In this document: in pieces, positions 25,748 to 35,111 of the stretch
Layout: every line of letters begins with the position of its first letter
Numbering within the stretch: position 1 is the first letter of the stretch
Made by a program: the position numbers and the translations under genes
Source: Lepagella muris
GTDB lineage: Bacteria > Bacteroidota > Bacteroidia > Bacteroidales > Muribaculaceae
Direction of reading: 5' to 3'
DNA length: 64,000 nucleotides
Assembly (NCBI RefSeq): GCF_004793975.1
Contig: NZ_SRYB01000004.1
Coordinates: 149,613 to 213,612, forward strand
Notes under the pieces: generated by a model
What the model saw: only the letters and a program-made list of their open reading frames with translations
Databases searched by the model: none
What the model was told of the DNA's origin: nothing

Positions 25748-28700
25748 TTATTTTATTGGACGTAGGGAGAACCTGTAGCGGTATTCTTCCGGTGTGATTG
25801 TGTATTCGGGATGCACCTGTGCGCCCCATGTGTTGTCGCCCCCAACGCCCATCATTCGGTGGTCGATGTTGAGCGTCACCATGTCTTGCGGCACTATACT
25901 CCCGCCATGCTTGCGCTCGATCATTGCCGGCACGTATTCCAGATCTGACTGCGGGAAATCCCATGCGGATATATTGAGCGGTTCGTTGCCGGCTATCATT
26001 ATACCGTAGCCATTATTGTCGGTGAGAGCCATCCAACGCACGTCGCAATGGTTGCCCGTCTCCTGTGCCCTTACGTAGGGGTGGAATTGTTCGCGTACAG
26101 TCGATTCGTAGGTGCCGATAAGGGATGCCGATTTGCGGTCGGGATAGCTTTCCACCGGTCCCCTGCCATACCATTTCATATTTGTGAACTCGCCGGGGAG
26201 AGTCATCGACATTCCGAGTCGCGGCAGTTCGGGGAGCTGCACCTTTCCGGGAATGAAGTGATAATCCACGTCAAGAGTCTCGTTGTCGCCTAATCTGTAG
26301 GCTATCTCAAGACGAAGGTCAAGAGCGGCGTTATACATTGCCACGTCGAGCCCTGCAAGTCCGTTGTCATTCCTTACGGTGGTAATCTGCTCCACCTTCA
26401 TATTGTCGGCGGCGTTTTTCCAGACGGCACAGCGTTCGAGATGCCCGTTGGGGATGTCGTTATCTGTAAGCGGGCGCCAGAAGTTGGGTTTCAGAGGAGC
26501 TTTCACCAACTCTCTCCCCTCATGCTGCCAAGAGCATAGCGCACCATCGTTTTTGGAGAATGATATGGAATGACCTTTCGCATTCAATATGACCATACCG
26601 TTCTCTTCCGCCACGGAGGTATTGCCGTTGCCGGAAGCTTGGAATGTCGGAGAGAAGTCAGTCAGCATCCACTGACCGGTGGCAGATTCATGACCGGACG
26701 GAATCATACCGTTGGCAACCTTTGTCTTTGCACGCAGAGTCAGTATATATTCCCCTTTCCCCTCGATTTCACCGAAAGGAATGGTCATGACTGCATGTTC
26801 CCCCGGAAGTATGGTGGGGAAGTTCATATCCCCTGTCTTCTCTATCTTGCCATCGCGCGACAGTTGCCACGTGAGAGAATAATTGTCGAGAGTGGAGAAG
26901 TCATGACGGTTGATTACCTCAATCTTGTTCTTATCAAACGCCATGGGCTGGAAATGGATGTATTGCATCACCCTCTTCACCTCCGCGAGATGGGGGTGAG
27001 GTATGCGGTCGGCACTCACAAGACCGTTGGCGCAGAAGTTGGAGTCGTTGACCACTCCGGCAAAACCCATATCGCCGCCGAATGCCCAAATCTTTCTCCC
27101 CTTTTCATCCCTCTTCTCAAAAGTCTGGTCTACCCAATCCCAGATGAAGCCACCCTGAAGCTGGTCATATTTATAGATGAGGTCCCAGTAATCCTGAAGG
27201 TTTCCGACACTGTTACCCATAGCGTGGGCATACTCACACATGATCATCGGTCGGGCATCGCGTTGGTTGACGTGGCGCGTAAGTGACCATATTCGGGCAT
27301 ACATCGGGCAATAGATATCACTCTTTGCATTGTAGCCGCCACCCTCATACTGCACGGGGCGTGTCGGATCGGTGGCGTGAGTATAGTCGTATAGTGTCTC
27401 GAAATGCTTGCCGTAGCCGGATTCGTTACCCATTGACCAGGTGACGATACAGGAGAAATTCCTGTCGCGTGCAATCATACGGCTCATGCGTTCCATGAAG
27501 GGTATCTCCCACCCCTCCATATTGGCAAGTGTGCCGTCGGGGTGTGCCTCCATACCATGGCTCTCGATATTCGCTTCATCCACGAGGTAGAGACCGAACT
27601 CATTGCAAAGTTCATACCATTGCCAGTTGTTGGGATAATGGCAGTTGCGCACTCCGTTAAGATTATGGCGTTTCATGAGAGATATATCCTGAAGCATTGA
27701 CTCTACAGAGACGGTGCGCCCCTTCACGGCATCATGCTCATGCCTGTTGACTCCTTTGAAGAGGACAGCCTTGCCGTTGATGAGCTGCTGACCGTTGCGC
27801 ATCTCCACCGTTCGGAATCCGAAAGGATGGGTGAACGCCTCCTTCTCATTGCCGGATGCGTCACGATGCGTCACGGTAAGGGTGTAGAGATGAGGGTTCT
27901 CGGCATTCCAAGGGGTTGCAGCCGCCACGAGATGAGAGTAATCAAGTATGGAATCGGCTGCGGATGCGATGGTGTGGGTATTGCTCCAGATCTCCCTGTC
28001 GCCGTCATAAAGCCTTACGGCTATACTCTCCCCCTTCATGGGGTTAAGCATCTTTATAGATAGCGACATATCACCGTCATGGTATCCGTTGACCAACGGT
28101 GAGTTAAGATGGAAATCGGCGATACGTGATTTCGGACGTGCGGTCAGCGACACGTTGCGCTCTATTCCGCTATACTTCCAATAGTCCTGCCCTTCAAGAT
28201 ATGATCCGTCGCTATATCTGAATGCCTTTACGGTCAGACGATTGTTCCCTTTCTTGACTTTCCCTGTGATTTTGAATACGGAAGGGAGTCGGCTATCTTC
28301 TGCATAACCTATCAGTTCATCGTTAAGCCATACGTAATAAGCGGATTCCACCCCCTCAAATTCAAGGAATATGTCGAGATCTTTCCATGCGTCGGGCACG
28401 GAGATGTTGCGCTGGTACACTCCGACGGGATTATAGTCGGTAGGCACAAAGGGTGGCGTAGCCGGGAATGGATAGCGGGTATCGGTATATATCGGGGCAT
28501 CAAAGCCTTGCAGTTCCCAGCTTCCGGGCACTTCAATAGATGCCGGTTTCTTCAGATTGGATTTATATATGTCGGCAGGACAGGATGCGTCATTTTTGAA
28601 ATATAGGAATTTCCAGGTGCCGTTGAGCGAAACCCTTCTCTGCCCGTCGGAATTGGCATATCTGGCGGCAGCGGGAAGCATACGGTTGCCGACGGCAGCT

Positions 28701-28840
28701 TTCTCGGAGGAGAACGGGAGGAAATGAGCCGCCATTGGCTCGCGATTGATAGAATTTATGTGCTGGTCTTGCCAAGGCTGATTCGCGACAGCGGTCAATG
28801 GCAAGAGAGATAATGCTAAAGATAGTATATGTGGTTTCAT
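25748..28840 (-). CDS. GH2 beta-galactosidase
   Basis: 1030 residues from the ATG at 28838-28840, chosen because it opens a signal peptide (MKPHILSLALSLLPLTAVAN). Domains in order: sugar-binding jelly roll ('LNGTWKFLYFKND', 'VPGSWELQGFDAPIY'), immunoglobulin-like domain, TIM barrel ('GVNRHEHDAVKGR'), a fourth domain and a C-terminal beta-galactosidase small chain ('KWYGRGPVESYPDRKSAS'). Acid/base Glu473 is in 'WSMGNESGYG' and nucleophile Glu536 in 'MCEYAHAMGNS', as in LacZ. Predicted periplasmic. It belongs to the PUL and likely removes terminal beta-galactose from imported oligosaccharides. Confidence 0.95.
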   Translation of the reverse strand: MKPHILSLALSLLPLTAVANQPWQDQHINSINREPMAAHFLPFSSEKAAVGNRMLPAAARYANSDGQRRVSLNGTWKFLYFKNDASCPADIYKSNLKKPASIEVPGSWELQGFDAPIYTDTRYPFPATPPFVPTDYNPVGVYQRNISVPDAWKDLDIFLEFEGVESAYYVWLNDELIGYAEDSRLPSVFKITGKVKKGNNRLTVKAFRYSDGSYLEGQDYWKYSGIERNVSLTARPKSRIADFHLNSPLVNGYHDGDMSLSIKMLNPMKGESIAVRLYDGDREIWSNTHTIASAADSILDYSHLVAAATPWNAENPHLYTLTVTHRDASGNEKEAFTHPFGFRTVEMRNGQQLINGKAVLFKGVNRHEHDAVKGRTVSVESMLQDISLMKRHNLNGVRNCHYPNNWQWYELCNEFGLYLVDEANIESHGMEAHPDGTLANMEGWEIPFMERMSRMIARDRNFSCIVTWSMGNESGYGKHFETLYDYTHATDPTRPVQYEGGGYNAKSDIYCPMYARIWSLTRHVNQRDARPMIMCEYAHAMGNSVGNLQDYWDLIYKYDQLQGGFIWDWVDQTFEKRDEKGRKIWAFGGDMGFAGVVNDSNFCANGLVSADRIPHPHLAEVKRVMQYIHFQPMAFDKNKIEVINRHDFSTLDNYSLTWQLSRDGKIEKTGDMNFPTILPGEHAVMTIPFGEIEGKGEYILTLRAKTKVANGMIPSGHESATGQWMLTDFSPTFQASGNGNTSVAEENGMVILNAKGHSISFSKNDGALCSWQHEGRELVKAPLKPNFWRPLTDNDIPNGHLERCAVWKNAADNMKVEQITTVRNDNGLAGLDVAMYNAALDLRLEIAYRLGDNETLDVDYHFIPGKVQLPELPRLGMSMTLPGEFTNMKWYGRGPVESYPDRKSASLIGTYESTVREQFHPYVRAQETGNHCDVRWMALTDNNGYGIMIAGNEPLNISAWDFPQSDLEYVPAMIERKHGGSIVPQDMVTLNIDHRMMGVGGDNTWGAQVHPEYTITPEEYRYRFSLRPIK

Positions 28841-28925
28841 GGTTGTAGGGTTGTTTTGACAGTGGTAGCCCCTTTCGACAGCAGGCATCCGTTATCGGGC
28901 GACTGTTACCAAGAGAAAGAGGATG

Positions 28926-29528
28926 TCAGATGCTACAGAAGAATGTGACGAGGAATGGTACACTGAAATCTACGGTGAATCCGTGGTATATCGAGAGAAT
29001 CACAAATTCCTTGCCGGATACACTGCTAATTATCGGGAGGGTCGTATCCATGCTTGTGGCTCCGCCGGAAGATATAGGAGCGAGCGGACCTGCCAGCTTC
29101 AACAGAATAGGAGCACCTAAGAGGGTTATTATCTCACGTGCTATGTTGGCGAGTAGTGCAACGGTTCCCGGTTCCGGACCTTTATATTGGGTTATGAATA
29201 TACTCGACAAGGAGTAGTAGCCGAATCCGCTTCCGATAGCCAATGTCTCCGGAATCGTCCGCCACGGAATAATGACAGCGAGGATAAGACATCCCAGGAG
29301 AGTGCCGCATATAGTGACGAGCGGCAGTAGCAGTAACCGTCGGTCAAGGGTCTTCAGGTTGCGCAATGCGCCGAGATCGCTACCTACGCCAATACCGACG
29401 CATAGCATCAGCATGGCAAGAGCCGTGAAACTGATGTCGAAACCGAATTTGTCGATTGTGAGCCACTCCATACGTCCGGCAATCACACCGAGTATGAAAA
29501 ACGCAACGATTATGAGACTACCCTTCAT
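28926..29528 (-). CDS. LysO-type lysine exporter, C-terminal half
   Basis: 200 residues from the ATG at 29526-29528 (MKGSLIIVAFFILGVIAGRM). About six membrane helices; the family segments 'MLMLCVGIGVGSD', 'GSGFGYYSLSSIFI' and 'HGFTVDFSVPFLVTFF' match the C-terminal part of LysO/YbjE (DUF340). In E. coli LysO is one protein; here the N-terminal helices are encoded by the preceding gene, with a four-base overlap. Its place between susD and the beta-galactosidase gene is unexpected for an amino-acid exporter. Confidence 0.85.
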   Translation of the reverse strand: MKGSLIIVAFFILGVIAGRMEWLTIDKFGFDISFTALAMLMLCVGIGVGSDLGALRNLKTLDRRLLLLPLVTICGTLLGCLILAVIIPWRTIPETLAIGSGFGYYSLSSIFITQYKGPEPGTVALLANIAREIITLLGAPILLKLAGPLAPISSGGATSMDTTLPIISSVSGKEFVILSIYHGFTVDFSVPFLVTFFCSI

Positions 29529-29806
29529 TTCCTCTTCACCTCCTTTCCGCTTCTCGCCCATCGCCATAATCCGCATGCAAGTAGGCATGAACCGGCTACT
29601 CCTGCAACAGAAATCAGTATTGCTTCCAATCCAAGGGAGGCTATGCCGTTTACAATCCGTTCATCGCCGCCTACCTCGACACCGAGCAGAAACAGGAGCA
29701 CCCATATCAGTGCGTTGGTTATGCGTCCGAGAAACGGCATCTTTCGTCCGCGTAGCAGCCAGCCGAGACCGATGCCTGTAGCCATTATGAGAATTATGGT
29801 AAACAT
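29525..29806 (-). CDS. LysO-type lysine exporter, N-terminal half
   Basis: 93 residues from the ATG at 29804-29806 (MFTIILIMATGIGLGWLLRG). Three membrane helices, with the conserved 'WVLLFLLGVEVGGDERI' segment that carries the acidic cluster of the family. It pairs with the C-terminal half encoded downstream; together they equal a full LysO of about 290 residues. Split genes are common in Bacteroidota, so I do not read this as a frameshift. The preceding frame to 29872 runs through repeat DNA and is not a likely start. Confidence 0.82.
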   Translation of the reverse strand: MFTIILIMATGIGLGWLLRGRKMPFLGRITNALIWVLLFLLGVEVGGDERIVNGIASLGLEAILISVAGVAGSCLLACGLWRWARSGKEVKRK

Positions 29807-29828
29807 TGTTGAAAATTTAAAATTTAGA

Positions 29829-29923
29829 ATTGAGAATTGAAAGTTGAGGAGAATTAGTGTTGAAAATTTCAATTCTCAATCCTAAATTCTCAATTATAAA
29901 CTATAAACTATAAACTATAAACT
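29829..29923. repeat. Inverted repeat and ATAAACT heptad array
   Basis: A 14-bp inverted repeat (29829-29842 with 29867-29880, ATTGAGAATTGAAA) precedes four exact tandem copies of ATAAACT (29896-29923), which run into the end of the susD frame. The sequence type matches the heptad blocks at 25620-25745. Confidence 0.8.
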
Positions 29924-31426
29924 AATCTGGTCGTTAGCATTTATCTCCATCAGAGGGACGGGATAGAATGAACGGGAATCGTCGTATCCGGCGCGTCCGG
30001 CAGCTTCGAGGGCGGACTTTGTCTTGCCCCATCTGCGAAGGTCGTACCATCTCCAGTTTTCAAGCGGGAACTCAATCATGCGTTCATGCTCGATCTGTGC
30101 GCGTACAGCATCCTGAGAACTACCCGTCATAGGGGGCATATCGCCATGCACGTCTCTCACCTTGTTGATGAGGCTGATTGCTTCCGGAGTGTTGCCCTGC
30201 TCGTTGAGAATCTCAGCCTGCATGAGCAGCACATTAGAATAACGCATCAACGGCACATTGATTGCACAATAGTTGGCTTCCAGACCAGCCATATCACCGG
30301 GGAGAAACTTGCGGAAGGCGGGTTTGTCGGCACCTTCAAACCAGTCGTTGTAGTCATAGCCATACATTCTTCCTGTTCCGTCGTTGAAATAGTCGCAATT
30401 CAAGAAGATTGTGTAGTATAGGCGGGAGTCATAGCGTCCGGTAGTGGCGGTCATACCCTCTTTCATGTATTCCTTCACCAGAGTTTCGGAAGGTAGGATC
30501 TCGTCCCATCCCCAAAGCTCGCTGCAACCGATCCAACGGTGGAACTGCGTGCGGTAGTTCGCACCATTTGCTGTGCTCATGGATGTCTGAAGCTCAAAGA
30601 TGGATTCCTTGCAGTTCTTGTTGGAGCCGTCGAACATTGTGTTGAAATTCTTCTCCAGTTCGTAGCCCTTCACGTTGCTGAGAGCATCGGCAGCCTTTTT
30701 AAGCCATTCATTCTTTTGAGCCGGCTCCTCATACGCACGGGTAAGGCAAGCAAATCCGAGGTAAGAATAGGCTGCACCCTTAGTGGCACGTCCGAGATTA
30801 TCGGAATTATGGCTTACCGGGAGTTCGGTGGCATCCTGAAGGTCGGCGATTATGAAGTCCCATGCAGTGGCTCTTTCTGAAAGGGGTGCGCTGAGATCCG
30901 CCTGATCGGTGATGAAATGGTCACGCACAATGATTTTATCCCAGTTGAGGATAAGTTTCAGGTGGTAGTATGCGCGCAGGAACTTACCTTCATTCACGAT
31001 TTGCTTGCGGATAGTGGGATCTATCTTATCGTCGGGCATTCCGCCAACCTTGTCGATGACCTGGTTGGAGAAGCTGATTCCTCGATAGTTGTTGCTCCAA
31101 TAGCTTGCAAACTGTGAGTTACCGTTGGTATATGTGAAGTTGTAGAGTTCCATCCAGTTGGGATAGTTGGGCACGTCGGCACCGATTTTTACCACATCCT
31201 CGCGGTATGCCTCCACGGGCCATTTCACTTCGGCAAACTCCCAAGTGTCGATGTAATATTCAAGCTGAGAATAAGCAGCTGCGAGACCTGCCTCTGCATC
31301 GCTTTGGTCGCGCCAGAAGCTTGAGGATGTCAGTTTGTCGGGACTCTCGAGAGTCAGGTAGTCCTCACAAGAGGAGAAGGAAGCCGCCATGAGGAGAAGG
31401 GCGGGAATCATTATCTTGGATTTCAT
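29915..31426 (-). CDS. SusD/RagB-like surface lipoprotein
   Basis: 503 residues with a lipoprotein signal (LLLMAASFSSCEDYL) and the standard 'YLTLESPDKLTSSSFWRD' opening. TPR-like helices and the RagB end 'EHERMIEFPLENWRWYDLRRW' are clear. The C-terminus (PVPLMEINANDQISL) reaches into the heptad repeat, so its final residues are written by repeat DNA. It is the lid for the SusC encoded 24 bp upstream. If that SusC is dead, this protein has lost its barrel. Confidence 0.94.
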   Translation of the reverse strand: MKSKIMIPALLLMAASFSSCEDYLTLESPDKLTSSSFWRDQSDAEAGLAAAYSQLEYYIDTWEFAEVKWPVEAYREDVVKIGADVPNYPNWMELYNFTYTNGNSQFASYWSNNYRGISFSNQVIDKVGGMPDDKIDPTIRKQIVNEGKFLRAYYHLKLILNWDKIIVRDHFITDQADLSAPLSERATAWDFIIADLQDATELPVSHNSDNLGRATKGAAYSYLGFACLTRAYEEPAQKNEWLKKAADALSNVKGYELEKNFNTMFDGSNKNCKESIFELQTSMSTANGANYRTQFHRWIGCSELWGWDEILPSETLVKEYMKEGMTATTGRYDSRLYYTIFLNCDYFNDGTGRMYGYDYNDWFEGADKPAFRKFLPGDMAGLEANYCAINVPLMRYSNVLLMQAEILNEQGNTPEAISLINKVRDVHGDMPPMTGSSQDAVRAQIEHERMIEFPLENWRWYDLRRWGKTKSALEAAGRAGYDDSRSFYPVPLMEINANDQISL

Positions 31427-31450
31427 GAGAATATTCAGATTTAATGGTTG

Positions 31451-34400
31451 TTAGAAAGATACCTGCGCTCCGATAGTAAAGCTGCGGGTGAAAGGATATA
31501 TCAGTTTATCGATACCGGTGTTGAGCACGTTTGCACGAGAGAACTCCGGATCGACACCCTTGTAGGATGTGATTGTGAAAAGGTTGTCGGCACTGAAATA
31601 GAATCTCAGGTTCTCGATAAATGCCTTGCGTGTGATGTGGGCTGGAAGAGTGTAGCCGAGCTGAATCTGACGAAGACGCACGAAATTGCCGTTCTTCAGG
31701 AAGCGGTCGCTCTCCTTGAGGTTGCCGTTGGGGTCGTTGAAGATAGCACGCGGCACGTCGGTGTTGGTATTGGTCGGTGTCCAGGCATCAAGAGTGGAGG
31801 TCAGGAAGTTGGATCCTGCGTTCATGCTCTCATAGAAATACATGTTGCCGTTGTATAGCTTGTGTCCCCATGCACTTCCGATCACGCCGGAGAGGTCGAA
31901 TCCTTTCCAAGCCACGTTGAAGTTGAGGTTAACCTCAAGTTTGGGAATACCGGAACCACATTCCACTTTGTCGGCGTCATCGATTACGCCGTCACCGTTC
32001 ACGTCTACGAATTTCACGTCACCGGCATCAGCGAGAGGCTGGTAGCGGTCGCCGTTCTTGTTGACGTAGTTGCGGGCTTCCTCATCGCTCTGGAAGAGAC
32101 CGTCGGTCTTGTAGAGATAGAAAGCACCGATCGGTTTGCCCACCATCGTCTGGGTCGGGAAGTGCTCTGTACCGAATTTAAGACCTTCGCCATATATCAC
32201 CTGTCCTTCATCGGCAAGCTCAAGCACCTTGTTGCTCGTAGTCGCGAGGTTAAGACCGAAGCTGTAGTCCCATCCCGCCTTTGAATCCTGATAGTTGATT
32301 TCAAATTCCACGCCGGTGTTTCTCATCTTGCCTACGTTGAGGATCGGGTTGGCAAGACCTGCGGAGTAAGGTAGCACCTTATAGATGAGAAGGTCGGATG
32401 TCTTGTTGTAGTACCAGTTCAAGGAGCCGTTGAGGTGATTGTTAAACAGACCATAGTCTACGCCGATGTTGGTTGTCTCAGTTGTTTCCCATTTGAGCGA
32501 ACGGTTTTCGAGAGTACGGGCGATACTTCCGGTCCAAGCATTGTCACCGTTGCCCTGCACGTATCCCTGATACTTGGTGTTGTAGGTGGATATGAGTGCG
32601 AGGAAGTCGTAGTATCCGAGAGCATTCTCATTGCCGAGCTTACCCCAGCTGCCACGGAGTTTAAGATTGCTGACAGCAATATCTTTCGGGAAGAACTCCT
32701 CTTCGGATATTCTCCAGCCGAGAGCGAATGATGGGAATGTACCCCAGCGGCTGTTGGAGCCGAATTTACTTGAACCGTCGCGGCGAACAGTTGCCTGGAA
32801 GAGATAACGGCTGTCGAAGTTATAGTTGACACGACCGAATATTGACACACGGCGATATTTCCAGTTGCTGCCGTCGCCGGAGAATGTGCCGCCCGTACCG
32901 GCACCTATAGTGGTGAAATTAGGATCAAGGAATCCACCGGGGATTTCGCTTGTGACGAGGTTGCCGTCCTCCACCTTGTAAGTCGTGGTCTTGCCGACAA
33001 CACCGACAGAGTTCCAGGTGTATTTGCGAGCCATGATGGAGTGACCGAGCACAGCCTGCACGGAGTGCTTGCCGAAGTCCTTGTTGAAAGAGAGCACATT
33101 TTCCATCACCTGCTCCTCCCAATATGCCGAAGTCTCGTCATTTTCGGGATATTCCTGCACTGAGCGCACGTCAGCCACGTAGGCGGGGGTGTGATAATTG
33201 TCGCGTTCGTGTTCGCCACGGTAGGCTTAGCTGATCTTGTAGTTTAGCCAGGGTGTGAAATGCATTGTGATCGCAGCGTTGGCAGAAGTGTGGTAATAGC
33301 GGGCCTCCGACTGACGGAAATTATTATCAGCCATTACGTTTCTATTGTTAGGCAATCCGTTGAAGTCAGTGAGTCCGTAGCCATACTCACGAGTGTCGTC
33401 ATAGATAGGCACGAGCGGAGATATGCCATACATCTCTTTGATCTGATACTGAGGCTGACGGCTCTTAGTGTATTTGAAAGCCATGTTAGCTTCAAAGTCA
33501 AAAATATATTTAGTGGCTGTGACTTTCATTCGTGCGTTGTCCTGACGATGGTCATTGCCGAGGAAGATTCCTTTGTCATTAGCGTGGTTGTAGCTGAGTG
33601 AGAATCGTGCGATGTCGCTTCCGCCGCGCACGCTCACCATATAGTTCTGTGAGAAACCGGTGCGGGTCATTGCGTCCTGCCAGTTGGTGTTGACTCCGGT
33701 GTTTTCGGTAATATATGCCGGGAGAGGAAGCAGAGAGTTGCTCCAGCTGTCGCCGCCATAGTTCGCCTTATGGTTTTCCACGTGGCTGTTCCAGTTGTCA
33801 TACATCTGCTTGTGCACCTGCTTATATTCATCAGCATTAAGCATCTTAAGGCTGTTTGCCACCTCTGTCCAGCTGAGATAGGTGGAGAAGTCTACTTTCA
33901 CTTCACCCTTCTTACCGCTTTTTGTTGTGATTAGCACCACACCGTTGGCGGCAACCGAACCGTAGATTGCAGCGGCGGCACCATCCTTCAGCACTTCAAG
34001 GCTCTGGATGTCCTGAGGATTGACTGCGTTGATATCACCGGGGAATCCGTCGATGATATAGAGCGGTTCATTATCTCCGAAAGTCTTGACGCCACGGATT
34101 TTTACCGATACACCGGCACCGGCATTACCACCCGACTTGGTGATGTTGACACCGGCTATTTTACCTTGAAGTGCCTCTGCCGGGTTAGTGGTGGTACGTT
34201 TTGCAAGGTCGCTTCCGTTGACACTTGAGATTGCACCGGTCATGTCGCTTTTCTTCATGGTTCCGTATCCTACTACGACCACTTCATCGAGCACTTGATT
34301 GTCTTCCTTGATTACAATGTCAAGATGCGTCTTATTCCCCACTTTGATTTCCTGTGGGACATAGCCGACGTATGATACAAGGATTATTGCATCCTTTGTA

Positions 34401-34615
34401 ACGTTGATGGAGAAGTTGCCATCAAAATCGGTAGTGGTGCCGTTTGTGGTTCCCTTTTCCATTATGGTGGCTCCGATGATAGGCTCACCATTCTGTTCTG
34501 TCACCGTGCCGGTGACGGTCTGCTTTTGAGCCCAAGCCTGGATCGGAAGGGCGAGACAAAGAAGCAAGGTCAAGAGAGATAAGACCCGGTCTTTGAACTT
34601 AATTGTGGTAGTCAT
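31451..34615 (-). pseudogene. SusC-like TonB receptor with in-frame stop codon
   Basis: The gene would encode about 1054 residues: signal peptide, carboxypeptidase-D-like domain ('TVTGTVTEQNGEPIIGATIM'), TonB box ('LDEVVVVGYGTMKKSDM'), plug ('LYIIDGFPGDI', 'AAIYGSVAANGVVLITT') and barrel ending 'SFTIGAQVSF'. Codon 463 (33227-33229) is TAA. The frame is the same on both sides, and homology continues at once ('LNYKIS' stop 'AYRGEHERDNYH'), so this is one base change from a sense codon such as TTA. The N-terminal product would hold only the plug and first strands. Options are a true null allele, an error in the assembled sequence, or readthrough. Confidence 0.85.
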
Positions 34616-34657
34616 GATAGATAAAGGTTAGATGGATATTAAAAAATGTTTATGCCG

Positions 34658-34689
34658 CAAAATTAGATTAATGAGAACGCGGCATCAAA
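34658..34689 (-). promoter_or_regulatory. susC promoter with flanking inverted repeat
   Basis: On the - strand a TTTG -33 element (34686-34689) is followed by exactly 20 bases and TAATTTTG (-7, 34658-34665), a full Bacteroidota promoter. Transcription would start near 34650, giving a 35-base leader. A 7-bp inverted repeat, ATGCCGC at 34652-34658 and GCGGCAT at 34679-34685, brackets the spacer and could bind a regulator. Confidence 0.7.
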
Positions 34690-34855
34690 CTTTTACGTTA
34701 TAATATCAATCTACAAACCATCATAAATCGGTCAAATTATATCTACAAAAATAAATTGCTAATATTGATAATCAGTGATTTAATATATGAATATAATCTA
34801 CAATATATGAAAACGCACCGATGGGGGTAGCAGTGTTGAAAATTGGTATTTGTCA

Positions 34856-34947
34856 AAGTTTGACGATTCTTGAAAAAGTTTGACGACTTCTATAGAAAGT
34901 TTGATGATTTCTATAAAAGTTTGACGTTTGTTGTAAGAAGTTAGCGG
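34856..34947. repeat. AAGTTTGACG array with 20-21-bp period
   Basis: Units begin at 34856, 34876, 34897, 34917 and 34938 (the last, AAGTTAGCGG, is degenerate). Spacing of 20-21 bp is two helical turns, so bound proteins would face the same side. The array is 170-260 bp upstream of the promoter box and lies between susC and the SusR-like regulator gene. Likely sites for that regulator. Confidence 0.75.
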
Positions 34948-34960
34948 TTATTGTGTGAGA

Positions 34961-35052
34961 AATGACGGAAAAATGACGGGAGAATAACGGAAAAATGACG
35001 GAAGTGCGGGAAATGACGGAAAAATGACGGGAAAATGACGGAAAAATGACGG
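34961..35052. repeat. AATGACGG array with 11-bp period
   Basis: Seven exact AATGACGG boxes (34961, 34972, 34994, 35012, 35023, 35034, 35045) and one AATAACGG (34983) repeat every 11 bp, with one 18-bp step after 34994. One helical turn per unit suggests cooperative protein binding, or an array expanded by slippage. The array is directly downstream of the regulator gene's stop codon. Confidence 0.8.
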
Positions 35053-35111
35053 GAGGGCGGGAAAAGTACGTGTAAAACTATTGAAAACTGCATAAAACTA
35101 CATGAAACTAT

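Noticed and set aside
26570..27286. 238-codon + strand frame inside the GH2 gene
   Set aside because: The - strand has catalytic residues and full domain order; this is a shadow.
29525..29528. Frameshift in lysO
   Set aside because: Both halves have good starts with an ATGA overlap, and split LysO genes are known in Bacteroidota.
34961..35052. Possible CRISPR array
   Set aside because: The 11-bp period is too short, there are no unique spacers, and no cas genes are present.
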